Assembly: GCA_031553655.1 (NCBI GenBank)
Contig: JAVBLG010000010.1
Span: 1 to 51,951, forward strand
DNA: 51,951 nucleotides
Reading direction: 5' to 3'
Source of the DNA: JAVBLG01 sp031553655
GTDB taxonomy: Bacteria; Desulfobacterota; Desulfovibrionia; Desulfovibrionales; Desulfovibrionaceae
The notes beneath the pieces are model-generated. The model worked only from the letters and a program-made list of their open reading frames with translations, did no database searches and was not told where the DNA came from. Position numbers and translations under genes: made by a program. Of the stretch, positions 33,216-41,333 are shown piece after piece. How positions within the stretch are numbered: position 1 is the stretch's first letter; each line of letters begins with the position of its first letter.

Positions 33216-33917
33216 CTAAAGCCGTATGTAGGCGCGCAGATTGTGCCGCAAAAAGCCGCTCAAAGCTTCATAGCGTCCGGCTTCTTCGCCGATAAGCCCA
33301 TCAATGTCTCCGGCCATGAGAATATGCAGTCCGTTTTTGCGTATAAAATGCAATGGCTGCAAACTTTGCGGCAAATCCAGGGCTTTCAAGGTTTGCGCGT
33401 CCACCAGCACCAAAGCCCGCGCCCGGCGTAGGCGCATGGCCTGCCAGAAAATGTCCGGCCGTTCGTCGTCTTCGCCGTTCCGGCGCAGCACAAAGGGCCA
33501 GAACGAATGAGTACCCGGAGGATGCCCGAGATCCTTGAAAAGCTTTTTGAAAAACTCCCGTCTGGCCGGACTTGGCGCGCCGCCGAGGTCGTCTTTCAGC
33601 GCGGCGTATGTCCATATTACAGGGGTTACCGCCGTGGCTTTCAGGCGCTTTTGCCATATTTCGGGCCATGACGAAGGATCGGGCCTGGGCTGGGCTCTAG
33701 GGGCCGGTTTCGCGCTTGAAGTCGAGGGCGCGTCCTGCTCCGCCGCATCCCAATTTTTGACTGGGGACACGCGCGGGCTTTTTGGCTTTACCGCTTGTTG
33801 CGTTTTCGGCCCTTGCAACAACGAAAGTTCCGGCGGAGCGTCACAATCGGCCAAAACGTACTGCAATCCCTGGCCGCACAGGGAACGTAACAGGGGATTT
33901 ACAGGCTCAAAAGCCAT
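33216..33917 (-). CDS. Hypothetical protein linked to coaBC
   Basis: A 233-residue cytoplasmic protein I do not recognise. A proline/alanine/serine-rich linker (about residues 40-85) joins a short N-terminal part to a C-terminal domain of about 150 residues. That domain has an RRAR-LVLVDAQTLKAL stretch and a HILMAGDIDGL segment. The start ATG 33917 has AGGA upstream and lies inside the end of coaBC (19-base overlap), so the two are translationally coupled. Function unknown. Confidence 0.72.
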   Translation of the reverse strand: MAFEPVNPLLRSLCGQGLQYVLADCDAPPELSLLQGPKTQQAVKPKSPRVSPVKNWDAAEQDAPSTSSAKPAPRAQPRPDPSSWPEIWQKRLKATAVTPVIWTYAALKDDLGGAPSPARREFFKKLFKDLGHPPGTHSFWPFVLRRNGEDDERPDIFWQAMRLRRARALVLVDAQTLKALDLPQSLQPLHFIRKNGLHILMAGDIDGLIGEEAGRYEALSGFLRHNLRAYIRL

Positions 33918-35122
33918 GAGCATATCCTGTAGGCCACTTCGGCCTTGGGCATATTAGGCCATTCCTCGGCCCTGCCGGAGGTGTCGGCGACAAAAACGGC
34001 ATTGGTGGCCGAGCCAAAACCAGAGCCGGGGACGGAAATGCTGTTGCCGACAATCATGTCAGCGCCCTTGGAAGCAAGCTTGATCTTGACAGCGGCGGGC
34101 AGATCGGCCACGGTTTCGGCGGCGAAACCCACCACTTTGCGCTTGCCCTTGCCTGATGCCAGATTTTTGAGTATATCGGCATTTGGCTTGAATTTTATGG
34201 AAAAGCCCTCAACCGCTCCGGCTTTTTTGAATTTTTCCGGCCCATGAGGCTCAGGCGAAAAGTCGGCCACGGCCGCGGTGAAAATGCCCGCATCCATACC
34301 CGGCCAAAGCTCCGCGCTTCGCTCGTACATCTCCCTGGCCGACACTGTGTTGTAGCGGTTGATAGCCCCTGGAAGCCATATGTCTGTGGGGCCGCAAACG
34401 GCATGCACCTCGGCTCCGCGCAGGTGGCAGGCCACGGCCAGGGCTGCGCCCATGGTTCCGCTGGAAGGGTTGCTCCAGAAGCGCACGGCATCCCATTTTT
34501 CCCTGGTGGGACCCAGAGTAATCAATACCTTCAGGCCGCGCATATCCTTGGGAGACAGGATGTTAAGCGCGGCCAGAAAAATTTCCCTGGGGTCGGCCAG
34601 CTTGCCTTGCCCCTCGTCTCCGCAGGCCGTGCCGCCACAGGCGGGCAGCACAAATTCCGCCCCGCGTCCGGTCAGCGCGGCAACTGACGAGCTGGTGGCC
34701 GGATGGATCCACATGCGCGGATTCATGGCCGGGGCAATTACCAATGGCCCGGAAAAAGCCAGAGCCTGGCAGCAGAGCATATTGTCGGCCAGGCCGGCAG
34801 CCAACCGATTGATGGTATTGGCCGAAGCCGGAGCAATGACCATGGCGTCAGCGGTTTGCCCAGGCTCAAGATGTCCGAAGGGCGACATAAAAACATCGGG
34901 AGCATCTCCATATACCGGGGATGCGCCAAGAGCCTCGAAAGTTAATGGAGTAATGAAGCGTTCAGCGGCTCTGGTGAGCGTGGCCGAACATTGCAGCCCG
35001 GCCTGCTGCCAGCGACGCATTATGTCGGGCAGGCGATAGGCCGAAATGGAGCCGCATACCCCAAGGTGCAGCCGTTTGCCCTTTAAATGGCGAAAGTCCA
35101 GATGAGCCGGGGTTTCAATCAC
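33899..35122 (-). CDS. coaBC: Bifunctional phosphopantothenoylcysteine decarboxylase/synthetase
   Basis: Catalyses two successive steps of coenzyme A synthesis. The N-terminal flavin decarboxylase (CoaC, about residues 1-190) has GSISAYRLPDIMR, VIAPASANTINRLAAGLADN, PAMNPRMW and the flexible-lid motif CGDEGQGKL. The C-terminal CTP-dependent ligase (CoaB) has TLGPTREKWDAVRFWSNPSSGTMG-type residues, TAAVADFSPE and KPNADIL. The 407-residue length is normal. It overlaps the upstream lipoprotein gene by four bases (ATGA) and the downstream gene by 19. Confidence 0.95.
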   Translation of the reverse strand: MIETPAHLDFRHLKGKRLHLGVCGSISAYRLPDIMRRWQQAGLQCSATLTRAAERFITPLTFEALGASPVYGDAPDVFMSPFGHLEPGQTADAMVIAPASANTINRLAAGLADNMLCCQALAFSGPLVIAPAMNPRMWIHPATSSSVAALTGRGAEFVLPACGGTACGDEGQGKLADPREIFLAALNILSPKDMRGLKVLITLGPTREKWDAVRFWSNPSSGTMGAALAVACHLRGAEVHAVCGPTDIWLPGAINRYNTVSAREMYERSAELWPGMDAGIFTAAVADFSPEPHGPEKFKKAGAVEGFSIKFKPNADILKNLASGKGKRKVVGFAAETVADLPAAVKIKLASKGADMIVGNSISVPGSGFGSATNAVFVADTSGRAEEWPNMPKAEVAYRICSWLLSL

Positions 35123-35637
35123 GGCAGGTTCCTTTCCTGAAGTTTTCCCGCGGAGCTTGAGCCGGGCGCGCCTGCCGGTGTGCTGTAGGCGGAGCTTCCT
35201 GGGCTGGGCTGCACACCGTCGGCCAGCTTGGAACTGATCCAGATTTCCATGGCATTGCTGAAGGATTGGGCATAGTAGTAGATAACGGCGTAGCGGGTGT
35301 CACGTTCATAGAGCTGCATATGCTTGGCCGCGCCCGAAGAAGTGGAGCGCAGATGCCAGCCGTCGCGAGTCATGTTGTTGATCATGACCCGCGACAGGGT
35401 CAGGGGATCAATTTTGCCTTCAAGGGTTTCCAGGCCGGTTTTGGAACCGTCACTGGCGTAATTGATGAAACTGCGCGTGGTATCGGGGGCCATGTCTTTG
35501 GGCACGGGAATGTCGTTGAATTGGCTGTAAGCCACTTCTTCGGGGTTGCTTGGCTTTTGCGCGAACGGGTTGTCCATGCCCGCGCATCCGGACAGGGATA
35601 TTGCCGTTATGAGCATAATTATATAAAAAATACGCAT
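35119..35637 (-). CDS. Putative lipoprotein upstream of coaBC
   Basis: A 172-residue product beginning MRIFYIIMLITAISLSGC, a lipoprotein signal with the lipid-modified Cys at residue 18. The body has no cysteine-rich or enzymatic motif; the tail is Ser/Pro/Gly-rich. GGAGG lies just before ATG 35637, and the 56 upstream open codons are not used in this view. It overlaps coaBC by four bases, an odd pairing of an envelope protein with a cofactor enzyme. Family not identified. Confidence 0.78.
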   Translation of the reverse strand: MRIFYIIMLITAISLSGCAGMDNPFAQKPSNPEEVAYSQFNDIPVPKDMAPDTTRSFINYASDGSKTGLETLEGKIDPLTLSRVMINNMTRDGWHLRSTSSGAAKHMQLYERDTRYAVIYYYAQSFSNAMEIWISSKLADGVQPSPGSSAYSTPAGAPGSSSAGKLQERNLP

Positions 35638-35675
35638 TCCATCCTCCGTATGGTTTTTCGATGTTGACAGGCCCT

Positions 35676-35717
35676 GGAACATTTTTACGTTTAGTTCGTA
35701 AAATGCTCCAACCGGCG
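35676..35717 (+). repeat. Divergent family B hairpin
   Basis: GGAACATTTTTACG, TTTAGTTCGTAAAATGCTCC and AACCGGCG resemble the hairpin part of family B, with the GGCCCGTGCG block degenerate. It lies between the divergent lipoprotein and aroE genes. Confidence 0.4.
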
Positions 35718-35788
35718 CTGACGCGCCAGCCTGACGATAGTATACAAGACCAGCAACAGTGTAAACGATGGCGGGAAGGAAAAATTCC

Positions 35789-36622
35789 ATGCAGCATAAA
35801 GTCAATATATCCGCTCCTGTAAGCCTCTATGGACTGATCGGTAAACCTGTCGGGCACAGCAAAAGCCCGGCTCTGCACAATTTTATCTTTTCCAAACTGG
35901 AAATGAACGCGCTTTATCTGCCGTGGGAAATAGACGCGGATCAGCTTGCGGATTTTGTTGCCGGAATGCGTTCTTTGCCCATAGCTGGTGTAAGCGTTAC
36001 CATTCCGCACAAGGAAAAGATTATGGACGTTATTGATCATGTCAGCGCCAGAGCCGGAAAAGCCGGGGCGGTGAACACTCTTTACTGGTCCGGCGGGAAA
36101 ATTCATGGCGATAATACAGATATAGCCGGCTTTATGGCTCCTTTAGCCGGCAGGCACGAGCATTTGAAAAAGGCCGTTATCCTCGGCGCGGGTGGGGCTT
36201 CCAGAGCTGTACTGGTAGGGCTGTGTGAAATTTTTAAGGGAGAAATATGCATATCAGCGCGCGATAACCGCAAAACAGCAAAGCTTGCCGACGAATTCGG
36301 GGTGACGGCCGTGCCCTGGGAGAATCGCGGCCAGGTTGGCGCGGATATGGTAATAAATACCACGCCGTTGGGGATGCAGGGCAAATATCAGGAAGAAACG
36401 GCCTTTCCATTGGAAGGGTTCGGCAAATCAGGCGGTCTGGCTTACGATCTCATTTACAATCCGCCGCGTACCTTGTTTATGATTCAGGCCGAGGCCGCCG
36501 GTTGGGCTGTTTTGGGCGGAATGCAAATGTTTCTGGCTCAGGGCGTTGAGCAAATTAAACTCTGGACCGGGAAGGAACTCGGCGTTAAAGATTTGCCGAT
36601 AGCAGATATTTTTGATTTGTAA
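35789..36622 (+). CDS. aroE: Shikimate dehydrogenase
   Basis: Reduces 3-dehydroshikimate with NADPH in aromatic amino acid synthesis. Motifs: GKPVGHSKSPALHN (shikimate-binding Ser pair, about residues 19-32), VTIPHKEKI with the catalytic Lys, GAVNTLY, DNTDIAGF and the Rossmann loop LGAGGASRAV. The start ATG 35789 has AAGGAAAAA upstream, better than ATG 35768, which has no RBS. The 277-residue length is normal. It lies 18 bases before the hydroxyacid dehydrogenase gene. Confidence 0.95.
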   Translation: MQHKVNISAPVSLYGLIGKPVGHSKSPALHNFIFSKLEMNALYLPWEIDADQLADFVAGMRSLPIAGVSVTIPHKEKIMDVIDHVSARAGKAGAVNTLYWSGGKIHGDNTDIAGFMAPLAGRHEHLKKAVILGAGGASRAVLVGLCEIFKGEICISARDNRKTAKLADEFGVTAVPWENRGQVGADMVINTTPLGMQGKYQEETAFPLEGFGKSGGLAYDLIYNPPRTLFMIQAEAAGWAVLGGMQMFLAQGVEQIKLWTGKELGVKDLPIADIFDL

Positions 36623-36640
36623 TTTTTAAGGAGCATCATC

Positions 36641-37621
36641 ATGAAAATAGTTATACTCGACGGTTATGTCATAAATCCCGGCGACGCTTCCTGGGATGAA
36701 ATCTCCGCCCTCGGCGAACTTGTCGTGTATGATCGCACTCCGATTGAGCAGATTGTGGAGCGGGCCAAAGACGCCGAAGCCGTGTTCATCAACAAAGCGC
36801 CCATGCGGGCCGAAATTCTGAAACAGCTTCCCAAGCTGAAGTTCATAGGCGTCCTGGCCACCGGCTATGACGTAATAGATCTGGAGCAGGCCGGAAAGCA
36901 AGGCATAGCGGTGTGCAATGTGGTGGCCTACGGTCTTGATTCCGTGGCTCAGCAAGCCATGGCCCTTCTGTTGGAACTTTGCCGCCGCACTTCGTTGCAT
37001 GATGCCGCGGTAAAGGCCGGGGAATGGGCGTCCAGCCCGGACTGGTGTTTCTGGAAAACCGAGCAGGTGGACATAAGCGGAAAAACAATGGGCATTGTGG
37101 GCTTCGGAAATATCGGGCGGCGCATAGGCGAGCTTGCCCATGCTTTTGGCCTGGAAATTCTGGCTCTTAAGCGCGGCGCGGACAAGGATCCGGGGTATCG
37201 CCCCTTTGCCTTTGTCTCTCTGGACGAACTGCTCAGCCGCAGTGATGTCATAAGCCTGAATTGCCCGCTTACAGAGCAGAGCAGGGGTATGATCAATCGC
37301 GACAGCCTGTCAAAAATGAAACGCGGAGCCATAGTAATCAATACCGCGCGCGGCCCTCTGGTGAACGAGGCGGACGTGGCCGAAGCGCTGCATTCCGGGC
37401 GGCTGGCCGGATATGGGGCCGACGTGCTGTCCAAAGAACCGGCTTCGCCGGACAATCCGCTGCTTTCGGCCCCCAATACGCTCATAACTCCGCATATAGC
37501 CGCGGTAACTCGTACGGCCCGCGGCAATATCATACGCCTTTCAGCGGTAAATTTGCGCGGTTGGGTTGACGGCAAGCCGGTAAATGTGGTTAACGCGGCT
37601 TATATGGCCAAAAATAATTGA
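36641..37621 (+). CDS. D-2-hydroxyacid dehydrogenase (glycerate/hydroxypyruvate reductase type)
   Basis: A 326-residue NAD(P)-dependent oxidoreductase. The nucleotide-binding loop is GIVGFGNIGRRIG (about residues 149-161). The catalytic Arg lies in NTARGPLVNE, the Glu in the following helix region and the His in TPHIAAVTRTA. Sequence style is closest to glycerate dehydrogenase/hydroxypyruvate reductase, but the substrate cannot be fixed from sequence alone. AAGGAG precedes ATG 36641. It is downstream of aroE and 10 bases ahead of the peptidase-like gene, so a three-gene unit is likely. Confidence 0.9.
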   Translation: MKIVILDGYVINPGDASWDEISALGELVVYDRTPIEQIVERAKDAEAVFINKAPMRAEILKQLPKLKFIGVLATGYDVIDLEQAGKQGIAVCNVVAYGLDSVAQQAMALLLELCRRTSLHDAAVKAGEWASSPDWCFWKTEQVDISGKTMGIVGFGNIGRRIGELAHAFGLEILALKRGADKDPGYRPFAFVSLDELLSRSDVISLNCPLTEQSRGMINRDSLSKMKRGAIVINTARGPLVNEADVAEALHSGRLAGYGADVLSKEPASPDNPLLSAPNTLITPHIAAVTRTARGNIIRLSAVNLRGWVDGKPVNVVNAAYMAKNN

Positions 37622-37631
37622 GTTTGGCGAT

Positions 37632-38204
37632 ATGGCTATGAAACCGTTTTACCAGGGACAGCTTGATGTATTTTGCGCTCTTTACGCCGTGCTTAACGGC
37701 ATGAAGGTGACCAGCGGCATCAGAGGGCTTCGCGCCAGGGATATTCTGCATGACATGCTTATGGTAGTGAGCGCCAACCCCAACGTGTTCCGGGCCATAC
37801 TGGATCAGAACACCGACTATATATCCGTGGTGGACGCCATGCTCAAGGCTCAGAGCCAGGCTTTTCCCATACGGGTGGAACGGCCTTTTGCCGATCACGA
37901 GGAACCTTCGCCGGAAGTTGTCTGGAATACCGTGGCCGCGTGGCTGAAGGGCGGAGATAAACGCGCGGCCGTTTTTCGCTTTTTGCGTTTTATGACCCCG
38001 GATATGCCGCCCATGAACAAGCACTGGACCTGTGCCTATGAGGTGGAGGACGATATTATTCCTTTTTTTGATTGCAGCCACGAGCCGGACGCCATCTATC
38101 AGTTGAAGGCAACCGATTTTGTGACCAGGGAAAAGGACATAAGCCGTCAGTGTCTTATTTATTTGCAGCCGAGGTCTATTCGTTTCATGGCTTCCAGGTT
38201 TTAA
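37632..38204 (+). CDS. Predicted papain-like (C39-like) cysteine peptidase or relative
   Basis: A 190-residue protein whose key residues fit the papain fold. GQLDVFCALYAVLNG has C15 preceded by Q8/Q10 (oxyanion hole and nucleophile), and HWTCAYEVEDDIIPFFDCS has H131 followed by D147 (His and Asp of a triad). No signal peptide is seen, so it would act in the cytoplasm. The start is ATG 37632 without a strong RBS; ATG 37638 is also possible. It lies 10 bases behind the dehydrogenase gene. The enzymatic call is inferred from motif spacing only. Confidence 0.6.
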   Translation: MAMKPFYQGQLDVFCALYAVLNGMKVTSGIRGLRARDILHDMLMVVSANPNVFRAILDQNTDYISVVDAMLKAQSQAFPIRVERPFADHEEPSPEVVWNTVAAWLKGGDKRAAVFRFLRFMTPDMPPMNKHWTCAYEVEDDIIPFFDCSHEPDAIYQLKATDFVTREKDISRQCLIYLQPRSIRFMASRF

Positions 38205-38327
38205 AAAGAGTCTTTTGCCCCCTGGCTTTGCCAAGCGCCGTTTTTGAACCGTGACTGTACCATAGGAGTACTATTCCCGGTTCAAAAACGGCGCTTTTCG
38301 CGCCAGGGAGCAAAATGCGTTTTTTTA
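38204..38327. terminator. Long composite hairpin behind the peptidase-like gene
   Basis: TTTTGCCCCCTGGC (from 38213) pairs with GCGCCAGGGAGCAAAA (to 38315), enclosing AAGCGCCGTTTTTGAACCG / CCGGTTCAAAAACGGCGCTT around a loop of about 25 bases. A run of seven T follows at 38320-38326. The nested design matches the element at 21105-21232. Confidence 0.8.
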
Positions 38328-38440
38328 TAGCTTTCTCGGCAATCTTGGGTGATCTTTGAAAATTATCTTGACCTGCGCCCCCCTGCAATAGCATTGTGGA
38401 TTGCGTTAATTCGAAGTTATACAATATTAAGGAGCGGCAA

Positions 38441-39610
38441 ATGCAACTTTCAAGCAGAATGAGCAAGATCAAGCCTTCGGCCACTTTGGCTGTCAATGCC
38501 AAGGCTCTGGAATTGAAAGCCAAGGGAGTGAAGGTAATCAGCCTTTCCGTGGGCGAACCAGATTTTCCCACTCCCAAACATATATGCGACGCGGCCATCG
38601 CGGCCGTGAACGATGGTTTTACCCGTTATACCGCGGTGCCGGGCATGCCCGAGCTGCGCAAGGCCGTGAGCAAATATTTTGCCAGAAACAACGGCATTGA
38701 ACCGCCTGTGGAATCGATAATTGTCACCAACGGCGGCAAACAGGCCCTGTTCAACATTTTTATGGCCATACTCAATGACGGCGACGAAGTTCTTGTGCCC
38801 GCGCCATATTGGGTGAGCTACCCTGACATGGTGCTGCTGGCCGGTGGCGTGCCCGTGGCCGTGCCTTGCGCGATAGAGCGCGGCTTCAAATTGTCGGTTG
38901 AGGATTTGCAGAAAAAGATTACTCCCAAAACCCGCGCCCTGGTGCTCAATTTTCCTTCCAATCCCACCGGGGCCTGCCTCAGCCAGGCCGAACTTGACGC
39001 CATTATGCAGTGGGCCATGGATAACAACGTTTTTGTAATTTCCGATGAAATATACGACATGCTTACCTATGCGGCCGAAGGCAAGGCCAGCGCCCTTTCC
39101 TGGTGGGAGCGCTACCCGGAAAAAGTGGCCATAGCCCACGGCACGGCCAAGTCTTTTTCCATGACCGGCTGGCGCGTGGGCTATAGCGTAACTCACCCGG
39201 CCCTTACCAAAGCTTTGATCAGCTTGCAGGGACAGTCCACGGCCAATATTTGCAGCATAGCACAGAAAGCGGCTCTGGCCGCCCTTGAAGGCCCTCTGGA
39301 TTGTGTGCTTGAAATGCGCGAAGCCTTTATTCGCAGGCGTGACTTGATTCACTCCACCTTGTCTTCCTGGCCGGGCGTGGTTTGCCCCAAGCCTGAAGGC
39401 GCGTTTTACATTTTCCCCGACTTCAGCGCCCTGTATAAAGAAGGCCGGGCCAACTCCAGCCAGATGTGTGAATTCCTGCTGGAAAAGGCCAATGTGGCCC
39501 TGGTGCCCGGCGCGGCTTTTGGCGACGACACCTGCGTGCGCTTCTCTTATGCCGTGTCCGACGACACCTTGAAGGAGGCGCTTAAGCGCATCCACGAGGT
39601 GCTTTTTTAG
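38441..39610 (+). CDS. Aspartate aminotransferase (class I, PLP)
   Basis: A 389-residue class I aminotransferase of the AspC/AspB Ib type. Visible: LSVGEPDFPTP, TNGGKQALFN, NFPSNPTGA, ISDEIYDML and the PLP lysine in GTAKSFSMTGWRVGY, then the carboxylate-binding Arg region VRFSYAVSDD. AAGGAG precedes ATG 38441 by six bases; an in-frame ATG 45 bases upstream has no RBS. Most likely makes aspartate from oxaloacetate and glutamate, but closely related enzymes use other amino donors. Confidence 0.92.
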   Translation: MQLSSRMSKIKPSATLAVNAKALELKAKGVKVISLSVGEPDFPTPKHICDAAIAAVNDGFTRYTAVPGMPELRKAVSKYFARNNGIEPPVESIIVTNGGKQALFNIFMAILNDGDEVLVPAPYWVSYPDMVLLAGGVPVAVPCAIERGFKLSVEDLQKKITPKTRALVLNFPSNPTGACLSQAELDAIMQWAMDNNVFVISDEIYDMLTYAAEGKASALSWWERYPEKVAIAHGTAKSFSMTGWRVGYSVTHPALTKALISLQGQSTANICSIAQKAALAALEGPLDCVLEMREAFIRRRDLIHSTLSSWPGVVCPKPEGAFYIFPDFSALYKEGRANSSQMCEFLLEKANVALVPGAAFGDDTCVRFSYAVSDDTLKEALKRIHEVLF

Positions 39611-39634
39611 AGCCAGCCCCTGTTGAAAAGGTGC

Positions 39635-39683
39635 AGGGAGGGGTAATCCGCACGGCTTCTATCCGCCGCAGACGGTGGATTGA
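39635..39683 (+). repeat. Intergenic repeat family C, copy 2
   Basis: GGGAGGGGTAATCCGCACGG, CTTCTATCCGCCGCA and GGTGGATTGAA align with 6146-6222 but lack its inner hairpin. Confidence 0.6.
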
Positions 39684-39726
39684 AACATATAGGAAAGTAT
39701 TTACTTTTTAAAAACAGGTCTTATTA

Positions 39727-39765
39727 GTTAAAGAACGGCTCAATGCCGTTCTTTAACTTTTTTTT
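39727..39765 (+). terminator. Terminator ahead of tpx
   Basis: GTTAAAGAACGGC and GCCGTTCTTTAAC pair perfectly around TCAAT, followed by eight T. It separates the aminotransferase from tpx. Confidence 0.95.
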
Positions 39766-39798
39766 ATTTGCCAAACATCCGCCTTCAAGGAGGTAAGC

Positions 39799-40302
39799 AT
39801 GAGAACCGTGACCATGAGAGGAGCTCCGTTGGAGCTTGAAGGGAATCCCGTAAGCGTGGGGCAGCAAGCCCCTGACTTCAATTTGCTGGCCAAAGATATG
39901 ACCCCGCGTTCGCTAAAAGATTATGCGGGCAAGATTTTGGTTATCGCCTCTGTGCCTTCGCTGGACACCGGCGTATGCGACATGGAAGTGCGCTATTTTA
40001 ACGGTGAGGCCGCCAAGCTTTCCAAAGATATTATCATGTTGGCCGTGAGCTGCGATTTGCCTTTTGCCCAGGCCAGATGGTGCGGAGCGGCCGGCGTGGA
40101 CAATGTGGTTACCCTGTCCGATCACCGCGAAGCCTCTTTTGGGCGCGATTATGGCGTGCTGATCAAGCCTCTGCGCCTGCTGGCCCGTTCCGTGGTTGTA
40201 GTCAATCGCGAAGGCAAGATCACCTATGTTGACGTGGTCAATGAAGTTGCCGATCAGCCCGACTATGACGCGGTACTCGAAGCCGCCAAGGCCTGCTTGT
40301 AG
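39799..40302 (+). CDS. tpx: Thiol peroxidase Tpx
   Basis: Thiol-dependent peroxiredoxin that reduces hydrogen peroxide and alkyl peroxides. The peroxidatic cysteine C60 lies in PSLDTGVCDMEVRYFN and the resolving cysteine C95 in QARWCGAAG, the atypical 2-Cys spacing of Tpx. GKILVIASVPSLDT is also typical. Length 167 is normal. AAGGAGG lies eight bases before ATG 39799. It carries its own hairpin terminator at 40330-40392. Confidence 0.95.
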   Translation: MRTVTMRGAPLELEGNPVSVGQQAPDFNLLAKDMTPRSLKDYAGKILVIASVPSLDTGVCDMEVRYFNGEAAKLSKDIIMLAVSCDLPFAQARWCGAAGVDNVVTLSDHREASFGRDYGVLIKPLRLLARSVVVVNREGKITYVDVVNEVADQPDYDAVLEAAKACL

Positions 40303-40329
40303 CCGAGTATTTTTCTCACTGGTTGCTTT

Positions 40330-40392
40330 AAATGGCGCTTCCGGGACAGGGTGTACGAAAGTCCATTCCTGTCTTGGAAACGCCATTTTTTT
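40330..40392 (+). terminator. Terminator behind tpx
   Basis: AAATGGCGCTTCCGGGACAGG and CCTGTCTTGGAAACGCCATTT form a long stem with a few mismatches, followed by a T run. Confidence 0.85.
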
Positions 40393-40470
40393 AATCCTTC
40401 CATCCTCTCTTTTTAATATTTAAATATATATCAATACCGATTGAGAAAGTACCCTATTTTATTTAGGGCC

Positions 40471-40528
40471 ATACTATTATACTATTTGAGGTAACCATCT
40501 ACTTATATTCACGGTATAGCAGTATAGA
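40471..40528. promoter_or_regulatory. Possible operator repeats upstream of the XRE gene
   Basis: ATACTAT occurs twice in tandem (40471-40485), and GGTATAGCAGTATAG (40513-40527) carries related half-sites in inverted order. They bracket the region just before the XRE gene and could be its autoregulatory sites. Confidence 0.35.
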
Positions 40529-40538
40529 ATTTATCAAA

Positions 40539-40853
40539 ATGAAAAATAGACAAAAAAGAGATGCGCCGCATCCTTTTGGCGCGGTGCTTGTTAGAGTTCG
40601 TTCTGACAGGGGAATAAGCCAGTACAAAGTTGCTAAAGCCGGAGGGCGGCAAACAAGCCAGGTGCGCCAGTTGGAAAGGGGCAAAACCGCACCGGAAATC
40701 GATACAATTATCTGGCTGTCCGAAGCATTGGGCATGGAGCCGTTGGAATTGTTCGGTGAATTGCTGGCGGCGTTGAAGGAAGAGGAAGTGCGTGGCAGCA
40801 CGGCGCGGGAAAATGAGGAAGGCGCGCGGGTGCGGAAAAGAGCCAAAGTTTGA
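40539..40853 (+). CDS. XRE-family transcriptional regulator
   Basis: A 104-residue protein with an N-terminal lambda-repressor-like helix-turn-helix (about residues 15-72): LVRVRSDRGISQYKVAKAGG, QVRQLERGKTAPEIDTIIWLSEALGM. A short charged, Arg/Glu-rich tail follows. No RBS is evident before ATG 40539. The upstream region is AT-rich with repeated ATACTAT motifs. No toxin partner is visible next to it. Confidence 0.8.
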   Translation: MKNRQKRDAPHPFGAVLVRVRSDRGISQYKVAKAGGRQTSQVRQLERGKTAPEIDTIIWLSEALGMEPLELFGELLAALKEEEVRGSTARENEEGARVRKRAKV

Positions 40854-40957
40854 TCAAAGCCTAAAGTAAAAGCAGAATGAGTCGATTTTTCTTACGTAAT
40901 GGCATCAGGCTGACAAGGCAGTCGGCCTCGCCAAAATCTTAAATTTGGAGAATTACC

Positions 40958-41155
40958 ATGGATGGTCTTACTTTGGGTCACAATCCGATGGCTGCCGCTG
41001 CCGCCACCGCTTTGCAGGGCGCGCTGAGCACCCAGGCTTCCGCCGTTGGCACCCTTCTTGGCGCTGCCGGCCAGGGCGATCCCGCCACCAATGCTGTTTT
41101 GCAGAGTTCCATGCAGGAACGCGGAATAGGACAGAAATTGGATACAGTCGTATAG
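40958..41155 (+). CDS. Small alanine-rich hypothetical protein
   Basis: A 65-residue protein, rich in Ala, Gly and Gln with no signal or membrane segment. GGAG lies eight bases before ATG 40958, which supports translation. The pattern of an Ala-rich helix with a central GAL-TQASAVGTLL segment is loosely like YjfB-type putative motility proteins, but I cannot assign it. It is followed by a hairpin terminator. Confidence 0.6.
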   Translation: MDGLTLGHNPMAAAAATALQGALSTQASAVGTLLGAAGQGDPATNAVLQSSMQERGIGQKLDTVV

Positions 41156-41261
41156 CACTGTCGTATACAGCGAAACAGACTAGACGGTGCCGCACTTTTG
41201 AAAGGCGGCGGAGGGTTGGGGAGCCTGCGTCTTAAAATTTCGCAGAGTTTATTATAATTTG

Positions 41262-41309
41262 AACCGGGCTGACAGCTTTTGCAAAAAGTTTCAGCCCGGT
41301 TTATATTTT
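41262..41309 (+). terminator. Terminator-like hairpin behind the small protein gene
   Basis: AACCGGGCTGA and TCAGCCCGGTT arms, with an inner CTTTTTGCAAAAAG-like palindrome, then TATATTTTA. Confidence 0.75.
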
Positions 41310-41333
41310 ATGCCATATAGTATTTTGCTGCTG

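Noticed and set aside
40539..41155. Toxin-antitoxin pair from the XRE gene and the small downstream protein
   Set aside because: About 100 bases separate them, the small protein has no toxin-like feature, and no other partner is present.
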